A stretch of 37,739 bases of DNA from contig MGUG01000057.1 of NCBI GenBank assembly GCA_001799845.1, forward strand, positions 1 through 37,739, written 5' to 3'. The notes under the pieces were generated by a model. That model made no database searches. It saw only the letters and a program-made list of their open reading frames with translations, and had not been told where the DNA came from. This DNA is from Elusimicrobia bacterium GWC2_64_44. Lineage in GTDB: Bacteria > Elusimicrobiota > Elusimicrobia > Elusimicrobiales > UBA9959. Both the position numbers and the translations under genes were made by a program. Positions 23,237 through 29,925 of this stretch are shown in pieces (within the stretch, counting starts at the first letter, position 1; every line of letters starts with the position of its first letter).

Positions 23237-23251
23237 CGCGGCGTGAACAGG

Positions 23252-25261
23252 TCAACTGCGGCGGCGGGTTTTGGGCTTTACACCGGTCATTTCGCGGATC
23301 TCGTAGAGGCGGTCGCGCAGCTCGGCGGCGAGTTCGAAGTTGAGGTTATCGGCGGCGTCGCGCATGCGGCGCTCTATGTCGTCGGTCATGGCCTTGACCC
23401 CGGCCTTGGGCAGGCCCTTGGGCAGCGGCTCGGCCACGTTTATGCCCTGCCGCTTGGCCTGCGTGCGCAGCTCTTCGAACTCCACGAACTTTTTGATGAT
23501 GGTCTTGGGCTCTATGCCGTGTTTCCTGTTATAGGCGGTCTGCCGGTCGCGGCGGCGCTTCATTTCGGCTATGGCCCGCTCCATGGAGCCCGTCATGCGG
23601 TCGGCGAAGAGGATGACCTCGCCGCACAAATTGCGGGCGGCGCGGCCGGAGATCTGTATCAGCGTGGTCTCGCTGCGCAAAAAGCCCTCGTTGTCGGCGT
23701 TGAGGATGGCCACCAGCGTGACCTCGGGGATATCCAGGCCTTCGCGCAGCAGGTTGATGCCGACGAGCGCGTCGAACTCGCCCTTGCGGAAGGCCGACAG
23801 GATGTCCAGGCGCTCAAGCGTGTCCATGTCGGAGTGCATATAGCGCGCCTTCAGGCCTTTCTCCTTCAGGTATTCGCTCAGGTCCTCGGCCGTCTTCTTG
23901 GTCAGCGTCAGCACCAGCGTGCGCTCTTTCCTGGCGGCGCGCTTCTCTATCTCGGCCGTCAGCGCCTTGATCTGGCCGGTCACCGGCAGGATCTTGATCT
24001 CCGGGTCCACCAGGCCCGTCGGGCGGATGATCAGGTCGATGATGTCTTCCTTCGCGCAGGTCTTCAGTTCGTAAGGGCCCGGCGTGGCGGAAACGAAAAC
24101 AGTGGCGGGGCGTATCTCCTCGAACTCGGCGAACTTCAGCGGCCGGTTGTCCAGCGCGGACGGCAGGCGGAAGCCGAAGTCCACCAGCGTCTGCTTGCGC
24201 GAGCGGTCACCCTCGTACATGCCGCGGATCTGCGGCACCGTCACGTGCGACTCGTCGATGAAGAGCAGGAAATCTTTCTTGAAATAATCGAACAGGCAGT
24301 CCGGCCTGCTGCCGGGCGGGCGGTTGGAAAGGTGGCGGGCGTAGTTCTCTATGCCGGAGCAGTAGCCGGCCTGGCGTATCATCTCCAGGTCGTAACGCAC
24401 GCGCTGGCCCAGGCGCTCGGCCTCCAGCAGTTTTCCCTCGCCCTTCAGCACGGCCAGCCGCGCGGCCAGCTCGGCCTCTATGGAAACAGCGGCCGTCTCC
24501 ACCTCGCCGGAGGTGGATACGAAATGCGTGGCCGGGAAGACCCAGATCTCCGGCAGCTCGCGGATGGCGTCGCCGGTCAGCGGGTCAATCTCCTTTATGC
24601 TCTCCACCTGGTCGCCCAGCTGCACCCGCCACGCGGTCTCGGCGTCGGCGGGGAAGATGTCCAGGTTGGCCCCGCGCAGGCGGAAACAGCCGCGGGTAAA
24701 TTCCATCTCGTTGCGCTCGTAATGGATGCTCACCAGGAAGCGCGTCAGTTCCTTCCTGTCGGCCGGCTGCCCGCGCTTGATATTCAGTGCCAGCTCCGAG
24801 AAATTATCCGGCGAGCCGATATTATAGATGGACGAGACAGAAGCCACCACCACGGTGTCGGGCCGCGTCAGGATGGAGGTGGTGGCCTTCAGCCGCAGCT
24901 TGTCGATATGGTCGTTTATCGACGAGTCCTTCTCGATATAGGTATCGGTGGAAGGGATGTAGGCCTCGGGCTGGTAATAGTCGTAATAAGAAACGAAATA
25001 CTCCACGGCGTTTTCGGGGAAGAAGGTCTTGAACTCGCCGTAGAGCTGGGCCGCCAGCACCTTGTTGGGGGAAATGATCAGCGCCGGCCGCTGCAGGCGC
25101 TCGATGGCCGCGGCCACGGCGAAGGTCTTGCCCGAGCCGGTGACGCCCAGCAAAGTCTGGTTGGCCTTGCCGGCTCTCACGCCGGCACAGAGCGCGTCTA
25201 TGGCCCCGGGCTGGTCGCCGGCCGGTTTGAACGGCGCCGTCAGTTTGAATTTATTTTCCAT
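23252..25261 (-). CDS. uvrB: Excinuclease ABC subunit B
   Basis: UvrB verifies DNA damage and loads UvrC in nucleotide excision repair. The 669 residues match the family. Motifs: GVTGSGKTFAVAAAI (Walker A), the beta-hairpin YYDYYQPEAYIPSTDTYIEKD (split), FIDESHVTVPQIRGMYEGD, the helicase motif region VGINLLREGLDIPEVTLV, ISGRAARN, and a C-terminal UVR motif (DDIERRMRDAADNLNFELAAELRDRL, split). Small differences from the usual sequence are ILNADNEGFLRS where LDADKEGFLRS is common and SIYNIGSP instead of the usual CIYGLGSP. Its ATG overlaps the end of the upstream membrane protein by 11 nt (ATGGAAAATAA), so it is the last gene of an operon that starts with an OmpR-type regulator. Confidence 0.97.
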   Translation of the reverse strand: MENKFKLTAPFKPAGDQPGAIDALCAGVRAGKANQTLLGVTGSGKTFAVAAAIERLQRPALIISPNKVLAAQLYGEFKTFFPENAVEYFVSYYDYYQPEAYIPSTDTYIEKDSSINDHIDKLRLKATTSILTRPDTVVVASVSSIYNIGSPDNFSELALNIKRGQPADRKELTRFLVSIHYERNEMEFTRGCFRLRGANLDIFPADAETAWRVQLGDQVESIKEIDPLTGDAIRELPEIWVFPATHFVSTSGEVETAAVSIEAELAARLAVLKGEGKLLEAERLGQRVRYDLEMIRQAGYCSGIENYARHLSNRPPGSRPDCLFDYFKKDFLLFIDESHVTVPQIRGMYEGDRSRKQTLVDFGFRLPSALDNRPLKFAEFEEIRPATVFVSATPGPYELKTCAKEDIIDLIIRPTGLVDPEIKILPVTGQIKALTAEIEKRAARKERTLVLTLTKKTAEDLSEYLKEKGLKARYMHSDMDTLERLDILSAFRKGEFDALVGINLLREGLDIPEVTLVAILNADNEGFLRSETTLIQISGRAARNLCGEVILFADRMTGSMERAIAEMKRRRDRQTAYNRKHGIEPKTIIKKFVEFEELRTQAKRQGINVAEPLPKGLPKAGVKAMTDDIERRMRDAADNLNFELAAELRDRLYEIREMTGVKPKTRRRS

Positions 25262-26399
25262 CTTCCAGCAGCTTCAGGCGTTTGAGGTCCAGCAGCGCCA
25301 GCCCGGCGGGCTCGGCCGTTATTACCCACGCGTTCCCCCCGCTTACCGCGAAGCCGGCCACCCGGCCTTCGGGCAGGTAGCTGCCGGCGTCAGCGCTGCC
25401 CAGCAGTTCAGGCTTTGCGGTAAGGGTATAGGCGGCAAGCCTCCCTGTTTCAGCGTCCAGTTCCCAGAGTTTTCCTCCGGACACGGTCAGCCACGCGCCA
25501 AAACCTTCCGGTAACTGGAAGACGGCTTCAGGCGCGGGTTTTTCTCCAGCTGCGTAGCGCACCAGCCTGCCCCCGACTGAGGCCGCCCAGAGGTTCCGGC
25601 CGTCCCAGGCAAGCGCGAAGACGCCGGGGCCGGCCTTGTAGGCGCCGGCCTCCGGATAGGGAGCACCCTGCGGATAGCGGAAGATAGAGGTGCCGTCGGT
25701 AGTCCAGAACGCCGCCCCGTCATAGGCCAGGGCCTTCAGTCCCTGGGCCTGGAAAGACTGCAGCCCCTCCACGCGCCGGCCGGCAATGGAGACCGTCACC
25801 AGCAACTGCCTGTGCGGGTCGGTGAAAAAAGCGCGCGAGCCGGCGCCATCGAGGCAGAGCCCTGCGACGGCCGAGGACGGCAGCGGGAAAGAGGTTTCCT
25901 CCTCTCCGCCATAAAACATGAACAGGAACAGGGCGGCGCAGAGCGCGGCGCCTGCCGCCGCGCGGGCCCAAAGCGCGGAGCCCCGTGAGGGAGGCCTCTT
26001 CTCAGGCTCCTGGCGTTTGGCGGGGCCCGGAGGCGCGGGTTTAACAGGGCGCGCCGGCGGCGGCGCTGAGGCTGCGGCGTTGCCCTCCGGCGCGGCGGCG
26101 GGCTTCGCCTCCGGCGGCGGAGCGGGTTTTTCGGCTGCTGAGCCTCCCATGACGGCCAGGTCGGTCTCGAGCTTGGCCTTGATCTCCATTACCGCCAACT
26201 GGCTGGCGGAAAAATCGTCCTGCACTCCCCGCTTCATGGCGGCGAGTTCCTGAAGCGCGGGGTATTTGCGCGCCGGCTCGGCAGGCAGCGGCAGCGGCTC
26301 TAAAGAAACGGCCGGGCGCTCCAGTTTAAGGGCGTCCAGTTCGGCGGCATGTTTTTCAAGAAGCCGTCTGGCCCGCTCGCCGCGGCGCGGATCGGTCAC
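25251..26399 (-). CDS. Single-pass membrane protein with predicted periplasmic propeller
   Basis: I do not recognise the family. The 382-residue protein has a charged cytosolic N-terminus (about 1-90, helical), a proline/alanine-rich linker (about 90-140), one membrane helix (about 143-163, ending FLFMFYGG) and an outer part (about 175-380) with repeated strand-turn units such as GLCLDGAGSRAFFTDP, LAYDGAAFWTTDGTS, LAWDGRNLWAASVGG, VSGGKLWELDAETG and VSGGNAWVITAEPAG. These W-x-(x)-D-G/A repeats resemble a beta propeller. The start is GTG, overlapping the coiled-coil gene by 4 nt, and the end overlaps uvrB by 11 nt. It may sense something outside the cytosolic membrane and pass it to the coiled-coil partner, but this is inference. 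Confidence 0.72.
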   Translation of the reverse strand: MTDPRRGERARRLLEKHAAELDALKLERPAVSLEPLPLPAEPARKYPALQELAAMKRGVQDDFSASQLAVMEIKAKLETDLAVMGGSAAEKPAPPPEAKPAAAPEGNAAASAPPPARPVKPAPPGPAKRQEPEKRPPSRGSALWARAAAGAALCAALFLFMFYGGEEETSFPLPSSAVAGLCLDGAGSRAFFTDPHRQLLVTVSIAGRRVEGLQSFQAQGLKALAYDGAAFWTTDGTSIFRYPQGAPYPEAGAYKAGPGVFALAWDGRNLWAASVGGRLVRYAAGEKPAPEAVFQLPEGFGAWLTVSGGKLWELDAETGRLAAYTLTAKPELLGSADAGSYLPEGRVAGFAVSGGNAWVITAEPAGLALLDLKRLKLLEDGK

Positions 26400-28666
26400 C
26401 GCTCCTCCCCTTCGCCCGGGGCGGAGAGTTCCTGCAGCAGTTTGCGTTTTAGCGCTTCCAGGGCCGCCGCTTTCCGCTCGTAATCGCCGACCAGTTCTTT
26501 CGACGCGGCTTCCAGCCCGGCCGCCCTGGCCCGGAGCTCTTCCTCCACCGCCCTGGCCTTGGCTTCCCTGTCCTGGAATTCCGCCGTGAAGTGCTTGTTA
26601 AGTTCCAGCAGTTTCGCCTCTTTCTGCGTGTAAAGTTTTTCCGCCGCGGCCGTACCGGCGCGCAGGTCCTCGAGCATGGCCGCGTGACGCCGTTCGAATT
26701 CCTCCTGGTAGCCCTTTTGCTCGGCCTCCAGAGTCCTGTGGCGGCGCGTCCAGCCCTCTTCCAGGGCGCGCTCCTTGGCGGCCAGCCCGGCCAGCAGCTC
26801 CTCCATCTTCCGGGAACGCTCCGCGTCCTTCTGGGCCTCGGCTTTAATAAATTTCCCCTTCTCATCCGCCAGCCGCTCGCTGAGCTCGGCCAGCTCGCTG
26901 AGGGCCTTGCCGAAATGTTCCTTTATCTTGCCCAGCTCCTGCTCCAGGGCGGCGGCGCGGGCGGCCTCCTCGCGGAATTTGGACTCGGCGGCCGGTATCT
27001 CGTTCTCGCAGCGTAGCCTGGCCTGGGCCACCGCTTTCTCCCCCTGCAGCAGCTTCGCCTCCAGTTCCGCTATGCGCCCGCCCAGCCCCCTGGCCTCGGC
27101 CCGCGCCTTCTGCTCGCGATCGGACGCCTCGGAGCGCCACTTCTCGAGTTCCGGCCCTTTCTTTTCCCATTCTTCCAGCCGCTTGGACAGGGCGTCCTTC
27201 TCCATCTCCGCCAGCCGGCGGCGCTGCTCTTCGGCCGCGGCCGCCTCTCTGGCGGCCTCGCCGGCTTTTTCCAGCGCGGCGGCCTTTTTTTTAAGTTCCG
27301 CGGCCTGACCCTGCACTTCTTCCATATGCAGGCGCCACTTATCGGATTCGCGCTTCCCGTCGCGCAGTTCCAGCTCCAGCGCGGCGATGCGCTCATGGTA
27401 GGGCTGCGCCTCCTTCCGGGAGCTCTCCTCTATCACGCGGCATTTTGCCTCTCGCGCCTTTAGTTCGGCGCGGAATTTTTCAAGTTCCGGGCCCTTCTTC
27501 TCCCACTCCTCCAGCCGCCGGGCCAGCGCGGCGCGGTCTATTTCGGCCATGCGGCTTTTCTGCGCGGCCTCGGCCGCGGCGGCGCGCTCGCCCCCGGCGG
27601 TCTTTTCCAGTTCCTCGGCGTGTTTGCGCGCGGCGGCCAGCTGCGCCAGCGCCTCGTCGGCGCGGAGCGTCAGTCTTTCCACTTCCCGCTCGCGCTCGCG
27701 CAGGGCCGCCTGCAGCCCGTCGGCGCGCTCCTGCTGCGGGCGGGCCTCGCTCCGCGCGGCCTCTTCGATGCGCCGGCAATTTTCTTCGCGCGCCTTCAGC
27801 TCGGCGCGCCAGTTCTCCAGTTCGGGTCCCTTTCTCTCCCACTCTTCCAGGCGCCGGGCCAGCGCTTCTTTTTCAAGGTCGGCCAGCCTGCGGCCCTGGC
27901 CGGCCCCGGCGGCGGATTGGCGCTCGGTATCGAGGGCTTTTTCCAGTTCCTCGACGCGCTTGCGGGCCTCGGCCAGCTGCGCCACGGACTCGCCGGCCCT
28001 GAGGCGCCAGGTTTCGGCCTCGGAGGCCAGCATGCCCTTCTCTTTCTGAAAGGTACCGTCGGCGGCCACGCGCTCGGAGGAGAAAGAAGCCGACAGCTCC
28101 TCCACCGCGGCGCGGCGGCCTTCTTCGATGCGCTCCCTAAGATGTTTCTCCGTCACGGAGATCTCTTTCTCACGCAGGGCGAGGTTCTCGGCCCTGGTCT
28201 TGAGCTCCCCGGCCCGCTCGGCGTGCTCGCGCTCCAGCTCGGCCAGCCTGGACGAGACGCGCTCCTTCATTTCCTTCTCCAGGCCTTCTTTCTCCCGGGT
28301 CAGCTCGGTGCGGACCTTTTCCAGCGCCGCCTCCTGCTCAGCTATGTCGTGCTTCTTCCTGACCAGTTCGGTCACTTCCAGCTCGCCAGCGCGGCGCATG
28401 GCTTCGGGGCGCATCAGGAACTTGCGTTCCAGCTCGGAGTACTGGCCCTTCAGCTTGGCCAGCTCGCCGCACCTGGCGTCGTAGCGAAAACTGAGATGTT
28501 CGAGTTCGGCAGAGTATTTGGCAAGGGCTTCCTTCAGCGCGCCGATATCGTCCTCTTTGCGGCTCCAATCGGGGTGCTCGATAGAGCGGATGCGGTCTAT
28601 GATCCCGCGTACCGCGTCTTTCGTCTTATTGAAATCCTCGCCGCCGCTCTTTTCCGGATTTTGCAT
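26396..28666 (-). CDS. Long coiled-coil protein with 112-residue repeats
   Basis: A 756-residue protein that is almost entirely heptad-rich, with no signal peptide or membrane helix, so it is probably cytosolic. From about residue 260 it contains tandem units of 112 residues (16 heptads exactly) at 260-371 and 372-483, with a third, decaying copy from 484 to about 560 and a half unit before 260. Each unit starts near ALARRLEEWEKKGPELE. A final segment (about 600-756) has other coiled coil. AGGAG lies 10 nt before the ATG, 21 nt after the stop of the regulator gene. It shares composition with SMC-like and filament proteins but lacks ATPase heads. A scaffold or cytoskeletal role is plausible. 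No named family was recognised. Confidence 0.82.
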   Translation of the reverse strand: MQNPEKSGGEDFNKTKDAVRGIIDRIRSIEHPDWSRKEDDIGALKEALAKYSAELEHLSFRYDARCGELAKLKGQYSELERKFLMRPEAMRRAGELEVTELVRKKHDIAEQEAALEKVRTELTREKEGLEKEMKERVSSRLAELEREHAERAGELKTRAENLALREKEISVTEKHLRERIEEGRRAAVEELSASFSSERVAADGTFQKEKGMLASEAETWRLRAGESVAQLAEARKRVEELEKALDTERQSAAGAGQGRRLADLEKEALARRLEEWERKGPELENWRAELKAREENCRRIEEAARSEARPQQERADGLQAALREREREVERLTLRADEALAQLAAARKHAEELEKTAGGERAAAAEAAQKSRMAEIDRAALARRLEEWEKKGPELEKFRAELKAREAKCRVIEESSRKEAQPYHERIAALELELRDGKRESDKWRLHMEEVQGQAAELKKKAAALEKAGEAAREAAAAEEQRRRLAEMEKDALSKRLEEWEKKGPELEKWRSEASDREQKARAEARGLGGRIAELEAKLLQGEKAVAQARLRCENEIPAAESKFREEAARAAALEQELGKIKEHFGKALSELAELSERLADEKGKFIKAEAQKDAERSRKMEELLAGLAAKERALEEGWTRRHRTLEAEQKGYQEEFERRHAAMLEDLRAGTAAAEKLYTQKEAKLLELNKHFTAEFQDREAKARAVEEELRARAAGLEAASKELVGDYERKAAALEALKRKLLQELSAPGEGEER
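27218..27889 (-). repeat. Two tandem 336-nt units coding a coiled-coil repeat
   Basis: 27554-27889 and 27218-27553 code two consecutive 112-residue units that share LARRLEEWE(R/K)KGPELE and LKARE at identical positions. A third, partly diverged unit follows from 27217 downward, and a half unit precedes 27889. The exact 16-heptad period keeps the coiled coil in register. Confidence 0.8.
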
Positions 28667-28687
28667 ATTTATAAGCTCCTCGCCGGC

Positions 28688-29416
28688 CTACGCCCTGCCG
28701 CCGCCTGCGTTCTTCGCCGCGCGGCCGCCCGTATTTTCCTCAGGGGGCACCAGGCAGTATCCCAGCTTGGAAACCGTCTGTATCATTCTACCATGAGCGC
28801 CCAGCGCTTTGCGCAGGCGGCTGACCACCGTATCCACCGCCCGCAGGTAGGCGGAACTGTCGGAGCGCCAGATATTGCTGAGCAGGTAAGGCCGGCTCAG
28901 CACACGGCCGGCTTTCAGCATCAGAACTTCCAGCACCGCAAATTCCAGAGGCCGCAGGATCACCCGCCGGCCGGCCGCCAGGCAGCGCCTCTGGCTGGGA
29001 TCGATCTCAATATCCCCTACTGTCAGCGGCCCGCCCCACTGTTCCAGGGCTTCGAAGCGGCGCCTCAGCACGGCCCGCACGCGTACGCGCAGTTCGCGCA
29101 GGTCGTAGGGTTTCTGCAGGTAGTCGTCCACCCCCAGGCCGAAAGCCTCGGCAAGGGATTCTTTGGTTTTACTCTCAGAGACCAAAATGACCGGCAGGTC
29201 CCGGCCGTAGGAAGCCTCTCGGATGACCCGCAACAGAGCGAGCCCAGGCATATCAGGCATGTCGGAATCCAACACCAGCAGGCTGGCCGGCATGGCGCGC
29301 AACCGCTCCAGCAAAAGATGGGCAGCCTCAAAGGATTCCACGGAGAATTCGTTCCCGAGTTGACGCATGATCGCGACGGCCTCGGAGTTTCCTGCCAGAC
29401 AGATATTGTAAGCCAT
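28688..29416 (-). CDS. Atypical OmpR-family response regulator with winged helix
   Basis: A 242-residue regulator: receiver domain (about 1-118) and OmpR/PhoB-type winged helix (about 130-228: LTVGDIEIDPSQR, LRPLEFAVLEVLMLKAGRVLSR, DTVVSRLRKALG, IQTVSKLGYCLVPP). The receiver keeps Asp50 (LVLDSDMP), Ser80 and Lys102, but the acidic pair near the N-terminus that binds Mg2+ is replaced (ICLAGNSE instead of ILIVDDE), so phosphorylation is probably impaired and another signal may be read. The ATG at 29416 is 6 nt after the -10 box, predicting a leaderless mRNA; a slightly longer frame upstream was rejected. It heads the operon of the coiled-coil protein, the membrane protein and uvrB, and is divergent from the receiver gene at 29535. 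Confidence 0.9.
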   Translation of the reverse strand: MAYNICLAGNSEAVAIMRQLGNEFSVESFEAAHLLLERLRAMPASLLVLDSDMPDMPGLALLRVIREASYGRDLPVILVSESKTKESLAEAFGLGVDDYLQKPYDLRELRVRVRAVLRRRFEALEQWGGPLTVGDIEIDPSQRRCLAAGRRVILRPLEFAVLEVLMLKAGRVLSRPYLLSNIWRSDSSAYLRAVDTVVSRLRKALGAHGRMIQTVSKLGYCLVPPEENTGGRAAKNAGGGRA

Positions 29417-29422
29417 AAAAGC

Positions 29423-29452
29423 ATTGTATAAAAAATGCCAACATTTTGACAA
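29423..29452 (-). promoter_or_regulatory. Promoter of the OmpR-type regulator operon, leaderless type
   Basis: TTGTCA (29447-29452), 18 nt, TACAAT (29423-29428) on the minus strand: five of six matches in each box. The -10 ends 6 nt before the ATG at 29416 and there is no ribosome-binding site. The -35 box overlaps the inverted repeat at 29442-29459. Confidence 0.7.
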
Positions 29453-29459
29453 CAAAATG
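29442..29459. promoter_or_regulatory. Perfect inverted repeat, possible operator
   Basis: CATTTTG and CAAAATG (29442-29448 and 29453-29459) are separated by ACAA. The site covers the -35 of the minus-strand regulator promoter and lies 20 nt upstream of the plus-strand promoter, so a bound regulator could control both directions. Autoregulation by the winged-helix protein is an obvious guess. Confidence 0.5.
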
Positions 29460-29478
29460 ACACATTAGTGGCAAATCC

Positions 29479-29506
29479 CTGAAAACTTATCTATGTAATA
29501 TATAAA
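29479..29506 (+). promoter_or_regulatory. Probable promoter of surface cluster B
   Basis: CTGAAA (29479-29484), 16 nt, TATAAA (29501-29506). It gives a leader of about 22 nt containing GGAGG before the ATG at 29535. Other AT-rich alternatives overlap it. Confidence 0.4.
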
Positions 29507-29534
29507 CAGGAAATTCAAACGTTCTGGAGGCGCA

Positions 29535-29924
29535 ATGTACAAGATTTTAATAGTAGACGATGACCCGATAATCTCGAAAGTGCTGGCCAGCATTTTCAGG
29601 TCCGAAAAATACGAGGTCACCTCATGCCGCACCGGAGAGGACGGCCTTCTGGCCGCGCAGAGAGAGCTGCCCGACCTGGTATTGCTGGATATTAACCTCC
29701 CCGACGGCAACGGCCTGGACATATGCAAGCGGTTGAAAAGCAATCAGCGCCTCAAACATATCCCTGTGATCCTGATAACCGGTGACGCCACCTCGGTGGA
29801 GAACAAGGTGCAGGGCATAGAGAACGGCGCGGACGACTATGTGCTGAAGCCGTTCATCGCCGACGAACTGATAGCCCGGGCCGCCGGGATCATAAAGCGC
29901 ACACTTAAATTCGGCTCACATTAA
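29535..29924 (+). CDS. Single-domain response regulator (CheY-like), first gene of cluster B
   Basis: A 129-residue receiver with intact residues: acidic pair in ILIVDDDPI, phosphoacceptor Asp52 (LVLLDINLPDG), Thr82 (ILITGDA) and Lys105 (YVLKPF). There is no DNA-binding domain. GGAGG lies 5 nt before the ATG. The next gene starts 1 nt after its stop, so it is co-transcribed with the Fn3 protein, the PorV-like barrel and, 4 kb on, the histidine kinase, which could phosphorylate it. That pairing within one operon suggests control of surface-protein export or function, at the protein level since no output domain is present. Confidence 0.92.
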   Translation: MYKILIVDDDPIISKVLASIFRSEKYEVTSCRTGEDGLLAAQRELPDLVLLDINLPDGNGLDICKRLKSNQRLKHIPVILITGDATSVENKVQGIENGADDYVLKPFIADELIARAAGIIKRTLKFGSH

Positions 29925-29925
29925 C

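Larger units (their letters stand above)
23123..23237 (+). ncRNA. Candidate structured small RNA between nadC and uvrB
   Basis: Downstream of the promoter the sequence folds into four consecutive hairpins by eye: GGCGG-GAAG-CCGCC (23126-23139), GCATGG with CCATGC (23142-23147 and 23161-23166), GCGGC with GCCGC (23175-23179 and 23190-23194) and a long stem around AAGCCGGGACA/TGTCCCGGCTT (about 23204-23226, extendable by wobble pairs) followed by CGGCTTT. The 13-nt loop of hairpin 2 contains two GGA motifs. I could not match it to the 6S, SRP or tmRNA consensus. It may be an RNA regulator or the mRNA of the tiny reading frame inside it. The last hairpin also serves uvrB termination on the other strand. 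Confidence 0.5.

Noticed and set aside
23123-23237. Orphan transcript considered as 6S RNA, SRP RNA or tmRNA
   Set aside because: The conserved SRP tip, the 6S open bubble and the tmRNA tRNA-like end are not seen.
22538-25285. 915-codon open frame on the plus strand opposite nadC and uvrB
   Set aside because: It runs through the intergenic region and antisense to uvrB, with low-complexity translation and no family motifs. It passes through the orphan promoter region only by chance.
29465-29535. Sigma54-type promoter upstream of the receiver gene
   Set aside because: TGGCA is present at 29469, but the GC of the -12 element is missing at the required distance.
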